In this document: positions 26,501-38,984 of the stretch, piece by piece
Numbering within the stretch: position 1 is the first letter of the stretch
How the letters are laid out: the number at the start of each line of letters is the position of its first letter
Assembly (NCBI RefSeq): GCF_008831285.2
Contig: NC_045138.2
Location: 14,272,571-14,336,570 of the forward strand
Reading direction: 5' to 3'
From: Nymphaea colorata
Taxonomy: Eukaryota; Streptophyta; Magnoliopsida; Nymphaeales; Nymphaeaceae
Length of the DNA stretch: 64,000 nt
Notes under the pieces: model-generated
Told to the model about the DNA's origin: nothing
Databases searched by the model: none
The model's input: only the letters and a program-made list of their open reading frames with translations
Position numbers and translations under genes: made by a program

Positions 26501-29287
26501 CTTGCAACACTTTTTTTGTCAAACCAATGAAGTAAAACTGTAAAAGGCAAGTTATAAGCAGAAATTCAGGTACCTTGCCGTTCTGGTCTGTGCCAGTCCT
26601 GAAGCACAAACTATTCTCCAACTCCTCGGCTAATCTCCTCTGCTCGATATCAGCAAAAGTTTAGAAAAAGAAACAGACAGCATTAAGCTTTTTGTGCATG
26701 CAAATGCAAGCATGACTTACCTGCTCCCGCAAGCTGGCAATGGCATCTGGTGTTACAAAGGCAAAAATAGGCTCAATTTGTTGCCAAAATGGGCTTGAAC
26801 AAGCATTATCTGCAAAGGAGTCATGTTGTTAAATACATTAAGAATAAAAGTCAAATGGTGAAAACTTAAGCACGTTTTAGAATAGACACTGATTAAGACA
26901 AAATGAGAAATCCATACAGCTGGCTTTTTGAGCAAAAGTAGCAGCTGCTATAAGTTCTTCACGATCATCATCTGCTTTGCCTGAAGAAATTTTTGTAGAC
27001 AAAAAGTTCTCAGCATCTCAGTAGAAGATAACATACAAGTCCAAAAATGAACCATTGAAGAGGACTGCAGATCACCATTAAAGTCTGGTGAGATGTTTGC
27101 TACATTCCCAGGACGAGCAGATGCCTTGCGATCTGAAAACTTTTTAGTAGGAGGGCGTCCTGACTTACTGAAACCAGCACATTGTGAATGGTGGTCAAAA
27201 CAAAGCAGATGACAAAACACGACACAGGACTGAATATAGTCAAGCTGGAAAAGTTTAACACCTTTCAATCTTGTCAGGAACAGGTCTTGTGCTTCTATGC
27301 TTTGGGTTAGAGGCATTATCCATTTTCTCCCTAGAAAGAGGCAAGCAGTTTCGTGATGAAGCCAAACCTCTTCCACTCCTTCCTTGTCTCCGAACACCAT
27401 CTCCAAGCTCTTCTTTTGTAACAACCTTGTTCTTCTTTGATGTCAGAGCAAGACTAGTGGCCTTCTGGATAGAACTGACAGCCCTATCTTCTGCTTCACC
27501 ACTTATCCTTGCTTTATCTTTAGATTTGTCAACAGCTCCTGAGTCCTCACTCTCTGAGAATCCAGCTGGGGATGGAATATTTTCAACTTTCAGTTTAAAA
27601 TGCTGTGAAATGTTAGAGGCACGTTTTGGATGTCCAGATCCATTAGCATCTACAGAAATCAATCTAGCCCCTGTATCAGAATTGGGAAAGCCATCAGTCG
27701 GTAACTGAGCTTCATCTCTGTTTGGAACCGGGGGGACCAAATTTGTTCTTCTAGCAACACGTGATATCTTCTGTGGTCGTTGACCACCCCACTGAGTTAC
27801 AGGTGAAGAGGAGCGAGCAGATAAAGGACGTTTGCGGTTGTTAAGTGTACTTATTCCCTGTGCCTTGTTCAAGGTTGGAGACTGCTCCCATCCTTCAAGT
27901 GCTCCACCAGTACGTGGAAAGTTAGTGGATGAATTTAATAGTGCCCCAGATCCAGTACGCGGGGCCCTGGAGGCCTTTAGCTTTGCAACAGAGATAGGAC
28001 TTCCCAGCTGATTGCCATCACGGGCATTTTGCCTGTTCATAGGATTGGTCCAACAAGTGCAAAGAATTAAGAAACAAAAGACGAAAAATATGAAGATGCT
28101 CTCTAGAGACTTAAAAGATCAACTGATTTTTCTAAAACTGATGGTTCATACTCGGAGATGGCCTTTACAATTGTCTTCTCTTTATCTGATCCAATAATTC
28201 GATCTTTTCTGTCTGCAGAAATATTATCTGGATCTGTCCTTGGTATAGCGCGAACATTTAATCCACTTGGTTGGGTAGCAATATCCAACTTATTAACTCC
28301 AACAATTGCATTGGCAGATCCTGATCTGAAAAGCAATAGATGCAAAAGGTTTGAGATATGCATCAAAAGAAAGCATAATACACCCATGATTTCAACAAAA
28401 GGAGGGACTGGAGATCTAATATAATAAATTTATCTACTCCATCAGCAAAATCAATTTAGAGACAGCAAAAAGGTAAGAATAGCATACCCTAACAAGAGAA
28501 GAACACATTTTACCTGAAACCATGGACATCATTGAGCCGAGAGCGATTTTCATTGCTAAGCCTCTGCTGCATGCTACGCTTATGATCTTGATCACCATCT
28601 AAAGGCCTACTAACAGCCAATCCTATAGAACGTTTTCTTTTCATCTTCTTTTCCCAGCCATCACCACCAGGAGCAAGACCTCGAGCTTTTTCTTCAGCCT
28701 GAGCTGACATTCCATTTGTCGTCCTCAAAAGTTCACGATCTTTTTCAACAAAACCAGATGGCCGAGATAATGAACTGTTACGCCCCTCAGCCTGCCGAAA
28801 TCCATGATGTAAGGAAAGGAGAAATGAGGAAATTAATTTTCAATAATATCTGATAAAACACATTGAGTTATAATTTTAGCAAACTGATGAAGCTAATTGA
28901 GATCATCACCACAACAACAGATACAAATTAAGAAAGTTTCCACCAATGATGATGAAGGTAAAGATCCAGACAGCATTATAACATAAGAAGATTATGCAGC
29001 AAAGAACTAAATCCTAAGAAACATCTTGCACCAACTAGCAAAGTTCCCACTCAGTAACAAAAGCAAAAAATGAGTACCTGGACCATATGCAATAGCATTT
29101 TCAAAAGAACAAATCACATCAAAACAACTTATCAAAAATTAAATCATGTTAAGGGAAGTTTGGGCAAGCAATTACACAAATACTCCACAAACAATAGTAG
29201 AAGTTTCCATGACCTTTGGGTAAACTCTGCATGTTTTTGTGAATCTGGATTTCTTGCAATCTGGATAAGATCTCACGTATCCAGATG

Positions 29288-29322
<35 letters not shown>

Positions 29323-30694
29323 GCTAAGTGTTCAAAATCGGTAACTAAAGACGTCATAAACTGTTGCTAAAAGTACAATGAACTGTAGAAACATGGTAAA
29401 CCATCGCTAATGTTCCTGTTGTTAAAGACTTTTAGCAACAGATTTTAATTATTTAACCATCCATCAGCCAGCTAATTACGATATCGATATATATATATAT
29501 GTATATGTATATATATATATGTATATATATATATATCAAGGGAGAGAGGAGAATTGATCAAGATTGATTAAGATAAAGGAATAAAACTAAATAGGATGCA
29601 TTACATAATCTTTGTAAAAGTTACAAAAACAGCAAAAGAAAATCATTTCAGATATGGGAAAACAGAGAGCAAAATGAAGACTACCAGTGACCATTAATCA
29701 TGAGTCAAGTCACTTAAGTCAAAAAGGAAAGGGAAAAAATATCACAAATGAGCTAAACAGCTTTATAGATATAAAAATACAAACCCGTACTTCCACCAAT
29801 GATGTGCGTATACGCCTATTAGGAATAATATTTTTAGTCCTATCATCAGACCGTGGAGACATAAGATCACTGCCTAACAGTTGATGATTCTGTGGCCCCA
29901 TTTTAAAGCTGGTTCCTTGAGCAGAACGATCTCCAGGGAGCAAACTATTGGACCTTTCATTTGGCAGTCCGTCATTCCGTGGTCGCTTCCGAGACAAAAG
30001 AGCGTGACGATATTTATCCAGCTTTGTTATGGACTCGTTCAATAATTTTGTTCTCTCCCTGGTCAATGAAATTCCTGAAGTTAGAAATCTCCGTTTACCA
30101 GAATTCTGGGCAACTAAAATAACCAAATATCTGCAACAAGTGGCTTTAGAGAAAAAAACCGCTAACGTTTTTTTTTCACTATTTTCCCTTCTTCTGCTGT
30201 TAGCATAGGCTGGAAATTTACACTAAAGGCTTAATTCAACGAGACTTATTCACATGGAAAAGGAACAAATACTTTGCTCGCGCAGAATTTTCCATAATGC
30301 TCAATCTAAAACGCTTCAGTTCCCCCAACACCATTTGAGGAAGAGGCTTCGCATGAAGAACAGCACCCACCGCACCGTCTTCATTTGCGATGCTAGAAGC
30401 ACCCAGGACTTTCTTCAACTCCTCTAATCGAGTAAGCTTCTGTTCAGCAAATGAAATTGGATCAAGGTTCAAACATTGGGTCATTGGTGGCATGTCCACG
30501 TACAAGGAGACATCGCCTCTAAATAATGTGGAACCAGTGTTTGCCGTGCGACCGTCACTGCCCTCGCGGAAGCTGCCTGACCGGTCCAACGAACCAGCCG
30601 AAAATGTTCCACGCTGCCCATTGGAATAGCTGGCAGGAAGAGCTAATCCTTCTGGGCTCCCAGAAACAGGATCAAAACGAGCACTGGATGCCAT
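20596..30694 (-). CDS. Large conserved plant protein of unknown function (At5g22450-like), probably nuclear
   Basis: Fifteen coding exons on the minus strand: 30694-30273, 30058-29785, 28791-28514, 28325-28152, 28032-27262, 27167-27076, 26980-26918, 26809-26721, 26639-26574, 25195-24524, 23520-23446, 23030-22960, 22886-22829, 21712-21442 and 21326-20596. They total 4107 nt, in frame throughout, for 1368 residues. Recognisable blocks: ASLDRSGSFREG-like N-terminus, DDRTKNI.PN.R.R, WEKKMKRKRS (basic, residues about 278-287), GALEGWEQ, RPQKISR, DGVRRQGRSGRG, SGRPPTKKFSDRKA, DDDREEL.AAA, KQVAVSFVKRTLARC, GAKGKRSERDRD, GERKTKTKPRQKTAQLS and an acidic C-terminus. These match a plant-specific family I remember from angiosperms; the Arabidopsis number is from memory. 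No catalytic domain is visible. Basic clusters suggest nuclear location. All introns are GT-AG except the last, which seems to use a GC donor (21441-21440). Confidence 0.85.
29291..29321. repeat. (GT)n microsatellite in an intron
   Basis: About 15 TG dinucleotides lie in the intron between the second and third coding exons of the large unknown gene. (AT)n/(GTATAT) tracts follow at about 29487-29536. Confidence 0.95.
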
Positions 30695-33000
30695 TAGCGC
30701 TATTAGTCACTGGTTCTTTACCGGGCAACGCATTAAACACCCCCAGTATTCTTCGAACCGCATAACAGATAACCGAGTTCCAAACCAACAAGTGACCATG
30801 ATCAAGAATGCACACGCACGACCAGCATTGAGATCGAACACCTGAAAAGAACGCCACAACTTTCGTCACACTCAAAAACATTTTCCTCCGACCAAAACAA
30901 CCTACAAAGAGCATCATTCCACCACGAACAAAAAGAGAAGCCCCTGAATTCCAAAACAGCACAAATTACCTCTCAAATCGTTCATTTAACAGGTAAAGTC
31001 AAGCAGTATATATGGACAATCTTAAATAATCTTTCTAGTAAAGAGCAGGAGACTTCGGCGAAACAGCCAGTAATGTCTTTAACCAAACAAAAAAGATAGA
31101 CAGGAGAGCTGGAATTACACTTCAAAGAGGACAGCAACAAGCAGCGACAGCAAGAATTCCGAGTATTAAGCCCATCGACCAGTAATACTCCCCGACGACG
31201 CTGCAACCATTCTCAACAACTAACAAGAAACCAAAAGTCAAGCTACAAAAAGGACGACATTCCTCTAAATTCACCCGCAAACACCGCCAAAAACTTCTCG
31301 ACCCGACGGATAATCCCACCGGAGGAACCGTGACCCACCGGCAAAACTCTCCGAAACTCAGCCGAATTCAGGCAGCCACACTCGCCGAAGATCCTCGCTG
31401 ACCTCGGGTGGACGAGATTCTAGGGTGGAGCGAGGTCTAGGGTTTTGGAGATGGAGCAGATGGATGGGATCATGAAACCCTAGGTCGGATTGGGGAAGAA
31501 CGGAAAAGAGGGGGGAAGGGAAGGCGAGAGGAGAAGCGTGGCGCAATTGGCCGCGACCGGGACGATCGGACGGCAAGCGATCGTCGGGGGTGAGCAAAAA
31601 GGAGGAGAGAGACTGGGGGAAGTAAGATCGCCGAATATTCGGTGGCTGCGCGGACGCGCACGATTGGTGCGGTCTTAAATAGACGGGGGGCGAGGGCGGA
31701 GGGTGGCCGCCCCTCTCTTTCTCTTTCTCTTTCTCTCTTGTCTTGGTTAGAGCGAGAGGCTGACCGGTGGGTTTACTTCCTGGGAGGGGGGATGGGACCC
31801 ACGTTACTCCGACCGGATGGGGCTGGGTCCTCCTCCGGTCCGCCCACCGCTACTCGGTCAAGAGTTCGAACCTCATTTTGGTACACCTGAAGTCTTTTGG
31901 TTTGGTTCAAAATCAAATTGCAAGTAGAGACAAGGTCGTTCGTTTATTATACTCTCATCAGCATACTGGCAATTCTAGAAAAAGTTTAAATGAAACAAAC
32001 AACTGTAACTTATTTTTTAGTTAAACGTGTAAATTTCAGACAAAACCACCGAGTTTGGTCACAATTTGAAAACGATAATTTTGAAAATAATGTTCCATCA
32101 TGAGTCCATTGGTAATAACAAATTATTCTATAAATTTACTCTAAAGATTAAGGAACTCCTTCAATTTGCTTTGTGTATGTTTTATGGAAAGCCAAAGCCA
32201 AGTGCTTTGCATTGATGCCATTTGGACACATTACAAAAAGATTTCTGATGGTCAACCCAAAAAGGCGGCTTTTGTAGAATACAAAGATGTTGGTGTTGAC
32301 TTAGAAGTTAGTGCATGGAAGCACAATGCAGATAAAGAAAGAATTGTTTCCACAAGCTTCGGGTGACTATCGCAACAGGTTGGAACTTGAAAGTGTGTTT
32401 TCCATCAAATGATTGATGAAAATCCAAGATCAGTTACGTGCATTACAAATTCTCAGTTGCTATCAGATATGAAAAGGGCAAAATCACTATAACGAGTGCC
32501 TTTCAATGGAAGATTGTGTAAGATGTCTTGATTGAAATGTTGTAAAAGAATGTAAAAATTTGGATTACGTAATCCAGCGGCAGTTTGTTGTTAACTGAAT
32601 ATGGGTATGAACATGAACTGGGTCCGAATTGAGACAGAAGAGATGCCAGACCCGGTGACGTCGAAGTCTGACGTGAGTCAACTTTGCCGTAAAGTTTGCT
32701 TTTTTCTCCAAAAAAATGGGAGATCCAAATGGGTCAGACCTTGCCCTTGACTGACCCCGATCCAGTATCTGGTCCTCCGGCAGTAAGGAGACGAGATCCA
32801 CAACCGCTTTGAATGTCCACTCCCACTTTTGCTTGAAAGAAAAGTAACTGGAAAATATTGTTGGACTGCATAAAGTATTAGTACATATTAAAGGAGGACA
32901 ACATGAATACAATTGATTTTCGACAAATGAAATGTAAATTATCACAAATTTGAAACAGTTTTTTGTCGCCTCTAAGACAGTTTTTTTGTTTCTTTTTTAG

Positions 33001-33200
33001 TGTTTGGATGACACTTTTCAAAATAAAAAGAAACCGGGCTTTCAGAAATGATTGAAATAACATGGTCCCCCAAGGTTACTAAAAAACCAGTTTTATTATA
33101 CAAACACACAAACCAATCTTTAAAAAAAGATTATAAACACACTTTTCCACAAAACCAATAATTTTCAAAAACAGTTTTTTGTGAAGGTGTCGTCCAAACA
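33001..33200. mobile_element. MITE-like element of 200 bp
   Basis: The outer ends are inverted copies of each other: TGTTTGGATGACAC at 33001-33014 and the reverse complement TGTTTGGACGACAC ending at 33200 (one mismatch). The inside is AT-rich and non-coding. This size and structure fit a miniature inverted-repeat element. I see no clear target-site duplication, so the family and exact borders are uncertain. Confidence 0.5.
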
Positions 33201-34102
33201 AATTTGATAGAAAAGAAGGCATGGCATGCTTTTTTTTTTTTTTAAGGGAAAAAGATAGAAACTAAAGGGAAAGAAAACAAATGAATTGAAGGGAAAACTA
33301 GAGAAATCTCAACCTGCATTGAACGGATTAGATTAATACAACTCTTATGTCTAAATACATGAAGAAGACATTAAACTAAAAGCATGGTAATATTTTATTG
33401 ACTATGACAATAACTGAAAAGTGGATGCCATCTTAACAATATTCTTGAACAGTATAATTAACAAAATTCAATAGATTCATCCTAATTTTTTTAAATTAGG
33501 CGATAGACATCAGATTTAAAAGTTTAAAACCAAATTGTTCCAATGGATAGGGTCTACTGTGCTTCCAGCTGTTTCATCACTCGAAAATATGCAATAAATT
33601 AAATTCAATTAAATAAAAACATTGAAGGTTCAACTATTGAATGATATGTAATCACTTCTTCCTAGTTTCATTTATGTAACTGTCTACGCGTATCCATGGT
33701 CACTGCAACTATTATTTTCTTCTTTTAACCTTCTCGTTGTTTGTGATTGCAATAGCTGATGGTGTAAATGTCAAATCTGATACATGCAAGCTTCTCATAA
33801 GGTCGACACGGTCTCTGGAAGTTGCGGCTCGCACCCATGTCTGACTTATGAGCCCATCTTGGTCCTTTCAAGCTTGGAGACTGAGTAAACCTGAGTCCAG
33901 TCAAAGCACCTCGGTCTTATATCTAATCTACACTTGCACCCGGTGAAGCCACGTCGGCCCATTGTTTTTTTACCTCAATCTAGTTTCGGGCTTAGCGTGA
34001 GCTGCAGACCGAAACTTACGACTCGATAAACAATAGGCCGGTCCACGATCACGAGGGAGGCAGTGTTCTGGACTAGGTGTTCCGAACCTCGGGTCATACC
34101 GC

Positions 34103-34318
34103 CTCTAGGCCGAGAAAAACCTGGCCCGGAACTGATAAGCTGGCCTGACTCGATTAAGTCCGTTTAGAATTATTTTTTTAATAATATATATTTATTATTA
34201 ACAAATATATTTTATCTTAAAAAAATATTTTATAATTAAAAGATTGTTTTTTATTTTTAAACGGGTCGAACCGAGCTCGGGCTGAGACCGGAGCTGACCA
34301 GCCCAATGCCCACCTTTA
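34103..34318 (+). repeat. GC/AT composite repeat, copy A
   Basis: It has a GC-rich head (GAGAAAAACCTGGCCC), an AT-rich core of about 100 bp containing the self-complementary arms TTATTATTAACAAATAT, and a GC-rich tail (ACGGGTCGAACCGAGCTCGG) ending CCCACCTTTA. It has the same orientation as copy D. Confidence 0.75.
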
Positions 34319-34349
34319 ACTAGGACACATGGTATTTTAATTAATAGTG

Positions 34350-34632
34350 AACATTGGATCGAGCCGAACCGGCCCGATAGCCGGGTCTCGGTCTGGGCCC
34401 AGCCCGATAGCCTCGGTCTCGGTTTGGGCCCAGTTCATTTAAAAATAAGAAATAAAATTTTAATTATAAAATAATTTTTTAAAATATAAAATATATTTGT
34501 TAATAATAAATATATATTATTAAATAAAAAATTAAAAAAATATTTTTTAATTTTAAACAAACCGAATCGAGCTGACCCGAGCGGGGGCCTGGGCCAGGTT
34601 TTTTCCAGGCCGGGCTCGGACACCCAGGCCTA
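34350..34632 (-). repeat. GC/AT composite repeat, copy B (inverted to A)
   Basis: Reverse orientation relative to copy A, about 30 bp away. It retains the most complete head end (reverse complement begins TTAGGCCTGGGTGTCCGAG). The GC tail segment (CCCGATAGCC..CGGTCTGGGCCCAG) is internally duplicated. A and B together form a 530-bp imperfect palindrome. Confidence 0.75.
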
Positions 34633-34974
34633 ATCTTAGTTTAATAATTTTCAATATTATTACGAAAAAAACGAGTGATCAATCGAGCGATGGACTGCGC
34701 CCGTCCGCCCCGGGTCGTACTCGGGATCCTCAGGACATATCGTTCTTGCAGTTCCCGAACCGAAAAGGCTATTACCGTTTCATTTTTGTTTCCTTCTTCA
34801 AAGCCGACCATGTCAGCGCGGGTCCCGCGTCATTTCATCCATCCATCTGACGAGGCTTTTCTGTCTACGTGGCAAGGTGGCCGAGCTCCAACAAGGATGG
34901 ACTTGATGGCGTGGCAGGAAGGGGAGATCGGTGCGCAAGAGGAAAGCGCATGACACTACACGTGGCACGAGGCC

Positions 34975-35271
34975 ATGCCACCTATAACAGGCGTCGGAGC
35001 AGAGAGAGTGGCAGCGACTTGCTCGTCAATGGCTGCGGACGGAGAGGGAATTAGGGTTTACTGCTCCGGTGCCGGCTCGAACTCGGGCATTCTCCTGGCG
35101 AGCTCCGGCGAGGTGCGAAGCCATCTTCCTCGGATAAAACATTCGGAGCCGCCGGATGCGGTGGCAGAGAGGTCGATGACTCTGGAGGACGATCCTTTTA
35201 GTAGTGTTGGACGGGATCCAACGGTGAAGAGGGAGCTGGATGCTGCTCAGGCACTTGCAGAGTTTGCGTAG
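34975..35271 (+). pseudogene. Orphan GC-rich reading frame interrupted by TAG
   Basis: An ATG frame of 98 codons with balanced, coding-like composition (..LEDDPFSSVGRDP.., then KRELDAAQALAEFA) stops at TAG and then continues in the same frame for about 34 more codons with LALMASKGLD to TGA near 35374. It is more GC-rich than its surroundings and carries CpG-rich codons. I do not recognise the family. It could be a truncated gene, a decayed first exon, or a captured fragment inside a repeat-rich zone. Confidence 0.3.
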
Positions 35272-36304
35272 CTTGCGCTGATGGCGAGCAAGGGGCTGGA
35301 CTGTACACTGCTGCCCAGTGGTGAAACCACGTTTAAGGAGTTGCGCACCACGTTTCATTTGTGCCCCCTTTGTTGAGGCTGGTGCCTCTCTGAACCCATC
35401 AATGTAAAAGTGAACCCATCAATTTCAATTCCCCACTCACTCTTTCTCACATGTTTTATTTCCTACGTTTTCCGGAGTTAAATCTTTCATTTCACACACA
35501 AGCACCCATTTCTTGTCTGTCCAGTAAAAAGTTTTTTTTTTTTTTTTTGTGATAGTAAATTTCAAATGCACGCCTTTTTTTCCTTGCTTTGTTCCTTTCC
35601 TAGCATTCTATTTGAAAAAAAAAAGTTTTATTGATAACATTCTAACATAGGGTATAATTACGTATATTATTATTTTTTTATTTATTTTCTTAACAATGTT
35701 GTTTGTTTTACAATTTTTTTTAAAAATTTTAATGTGTATTGGTGCCCCTCTAACTTCTGGTTTTGCCACTGACTCGGGGATTTGTCCTGCCTGAAATTTC
35801 TCTTGGCGTATATATATATATATATATATAGGAACAGCTATATATATATATATATATATTTTATGTACTTCCTCTTGTATGAGAATGAAAGACTGCGGCC
35901 TAGTGTAAAACATTTTTTTTTTTCTAACGTACTGCTTTCTTATCAAGGTTTCTTCTGTTGGACATGAAGAACGGTATAGATAACATAGATAACAGAAGAC
36001 TTCATAAAACTTTTAAGTAGTTTTTTATATGCAATTGGTGAGTGACAATAATAATTAACTAACCCATGAGGAAGAATAGCGAGCCTCTATTGTCAAAAAT
36101 AAGAGGTGAATATGAATAATTGAAAACCAAAATGACAATAATAATTGCATATGAAGTTATTCTATTGTTGACGGCAAGGTATGCAGCAACTTAAATGGTG
36201 GTAGCCGTTAATTTGTCTAGTACTTTTCATTATAGAAGGTATATTTGTTCATGAGAACTTTTAATTGCTTTGAATTTTCTCCATGTTTTTCAAATTGCTT
36301 TTTG

Positions 36305-36456
36305 GTAAGGGTGGGGCCCGGTCTGTTTAAAAATAAAAATTATTTTTTTAATTATAAAATAATTTTTAAATATAAAATAAATTTGTTAATAATAAAAATA
36401 TATTATTAAAACAATAAAATTAAAAAAATTATTTTTTAATCCTAAACAGGCGGGAC
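36305..36456 (-). repeat. GC/AT composite repeat, copy C (internally deleted)
   Basis: It begins TAAGGGTGGGGCCCGGTC, matching the reverse complement of the copy D tail but lacking most of the GC block. The AT core follows (TTTGTTAATAATA) and then a short head remnant (AACAGGCGGG). Its orientation is opposite to copy D. Confidence 0.7.
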
Positions 36457-36634
36457 ATAGTTTTTGGGTACCTTCTTATATTGTTCCATACACATGCATT
36501 TTAATAAACACTTATGGTTTGTTAGTGGCAAGTTGTTAAAAAAGTTATAATTGAGAAGACTTCTGATATATTGAGTATCTGCATTGTGTCCTTGAAACAG
36601 GCTCATTGCTTCAACAAACCACAGGCTCTTTCTG

Positions 36635-36860
36635 AGCACCGGGCCGGGCTGGGAAAAACCTGGCCTTGGCTTGGCTCGATTCAGCCCGTTTATGATTAAA
36701 AAATATTTGTTAATAATATATATTTATTATTAACAAATATATTTTATATTTAAAAAATTTATTTTATAATTAAAAAATTATTTTTTATTTTTAAACGGGT
36801 CGGACGGGGCCCGGGCCGAGACCCGGGCTATCGGGCCGGCTCGGCCGATACCCACCCTTA
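36635..36860 (+). repeat. GC/AT composite repeat, copy D
   Basis: The head is GGGCCGGGCTGGGAAAAACC, the AT core carries the palindrome arms ATATTTGTTAATAAT and ATTATTAACAAATAT, and the GC tail runs to CCACCCTTA. With copy C it makes a second inverted pair about 2 kb from the first pair. Confidence 0.75.
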
Positions 36861-37518
36861 ATCTTCGGCCGGTGGGTTTTTGCCAGGAGGCTCCTCATCC
36901 CTTTCTCTGCACGAGATGTGGGTGGGCGTCCTGTGGGTACCAGGATATGTATCGGCTTTTGGATCCATCGGAGTACCGGATAATGCCTGTGGCAAGTGGC
37001 GGGATGCAATGCTGGCTGCCAAAACCCAAAATACTGCAGCAGTACTCAAAAAGTTTTGTAAATACTAGATGTTAACAATGCTGTAAATAGATGCTTTTAA
37101 TTTTCTTTCCCTAATTTTTAACCAATATCTCCAAGTATGTGAGTAATTTGATGGCCTCTAAGATCAAAAAATCTTAGATTATTGGCTTTAGATGTAGCCT
37201 TTCGTAACGAACCTAGGGTAGGAGACTTGTTCCCCACCCTGCCTCTCCGAGCCATGGATACGCCCTCATGTCTCCTCAATTAACAGACAAAATTTCATTT
37301 GAATGATGACTAAATTCATCATAATTTTGTTGTTATAAGACATGACTATGTCATAAGTCTAAGGAGTGCAACATAACCGGTAAGATTGACGAGCCTGGGA
37401 AAGTTCAATTAAACTACAAATTGTAACAGTGCGATATTTTAATTGACTTGTGTAAGACGGATTCACCTATAGTCCAAAGCAGTCCTAGATTGTGTTCACC
37501 TGAAATCATGATTACATC

Positions 37519-37520
<2 letters not shown>

Positions 37521-37555
<35 letters not shown>
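37521..37555. repeat. (GA)n microsatellite
   Basis: About 17 GA dinucleotides without interruption. Confidence 0.95.
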
Positions 37556-37558
<3 letters not shown>

Positions 37559-38984
37559 CTTCTGATACAATGTCCGAATAAGTCCTTTCCTATTTAGAAA
37601 ATCAAAATTTTATCACTAAGTAATTTGATCTAAAATATGTTGCCCTGAAATAAACATGAAAGATCACATCTACATTGAACCAAAAAGCAGAAAATCGCTT
37701 ATGCTTTTTCTGTTACTTGGCACGGGATCTAACTAAAAGTCACTAATGCACTTTCTCTCTAACACAGCATCCCAGCATCCCGCAATTTTCAGTCCCACCG
37801 GACTCGAAGAACAAATTACAGTTCTTTAGTATGCCCTTATTTCAGCATCGCGAACTTCACAGCCACGACATCAAGCAAAATTTCCTGTGTAGCACGTCAT
37901 TATAAAACTTGCATCGAACGATCATCTTTCAGCTGCTTCCCATGAAGATCAACTTGAATGCAACGATAAACAACAAAGGTTTAGTCCAGTATCTTGCAAG
38001 CCTCATTTTCCTCCTTTCACGTGAATCTGACGTGGAGGAAATGATAGAACAGAGGTTAGCACAAGTTTCTGAATTGGTCCTCAGGAGAAATGAATGGAAC
38101 GTATTACAACATGTAATCTAACCAAATGGCCTACCCGAATAAAAGACGAACTTCAATGAAACTGAGGGCAATAAATGTTTGTTTGCTCTAGACAATAATA
38201 GCAATACACCAAAGAAAAAAGAACGACGACTCGCTAACAATATCCACTTCATAGATCCCCTCATGGCAACCTTCGGAAAAATCCCCTTCATCAGACACCC
38301 GGCTCACAATGAAATACTGCAACTTAGCACTAGAGGATCCAACATACGAAGAGAATACCAAAACCACTTAAGGCAAAAAGATTATATCAAACTGATTCAA
38401 CTGCACTGCCACCCAAAGCGTGGAGCCCAGGACTTCTTATAGGAGCAGGAAACAATGAAATTGATGTTTTGGTGTTACATTTACAGTACAAGGACGATCA
38501 GGGAATGGTTTAAATGCAAGCAATAAAATGTGCAAGTAAATAAGTTTTCCAGAAACATTAAATCCCCGGACCTAGGTACTAGTGTACATGTTCCTTCTAA
38601 ACAATAAACAAACAAGCAGAACAAATGTCAGTTGCTAGCTTATAACTCGGTGAGCTTCTCAGAATCCAGCTAGCTGCTAATCCGGCAGAACCAACTACTA
38701 TTTACTATTTTTCCGAGTAACCATTCAATAATAAATTCAAATAGGACATGCGTTACTCATATTTCAAGATGTTGAAAATTCAAAATTAAAGAGAAAAGAT
38801 AAGCCTGATAGTCATCAATTTTATACATTTTAAGCCTTTAAGTACAACAGAATACTTCAAATCTAGATGTCTGCACAGCAGGCAACTTGTTCCAAACTTT
38901 CTCACCATTGGGCATGCGCAGTTGGACAGCCTTTTTTTCAACATAAACTGGAAAAAGCTGACGTCATGATCTTGACCATAACGA

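Larger units (their letters stand above)
30695..38984. other. Gene-poor accessory region with small repeats
   Basis: The left part (30695 to about 31750) is the 5' UTR and promoter side of the minus-strand large gene; it becomes GC-rich at 31300-31700 and carries AAACCCTAG-type boxes near 31437 and 31475. From 31750 to 38984 no gene is supported. Contents: a short coding-like frame at 32166-32366, a MITE-like element at 33001-33200, GC-rich scrambled DNA at 33780-34100, four copies of a GC/AT composite repeat, an orphan frame at 34975-35271, (AT)n at about 35809-35860, (GA)n at 37521-37555, and at the right end the 3' UTR of PRP17. Confidence 0.6.

Noticed and set aside
31855-31885. AGAGTTCGAACCTC resembling a tRNA T-arm
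   Set aside because: There is no acceptor stem, anticodon arm or D-arm at suitable spacing on either strand.
35809-35860. Alternating AT tracts as an origin or scaffold attachment site
   Set aside because: Similar microsatellites occur throughout the window, and nothing marks this one out.
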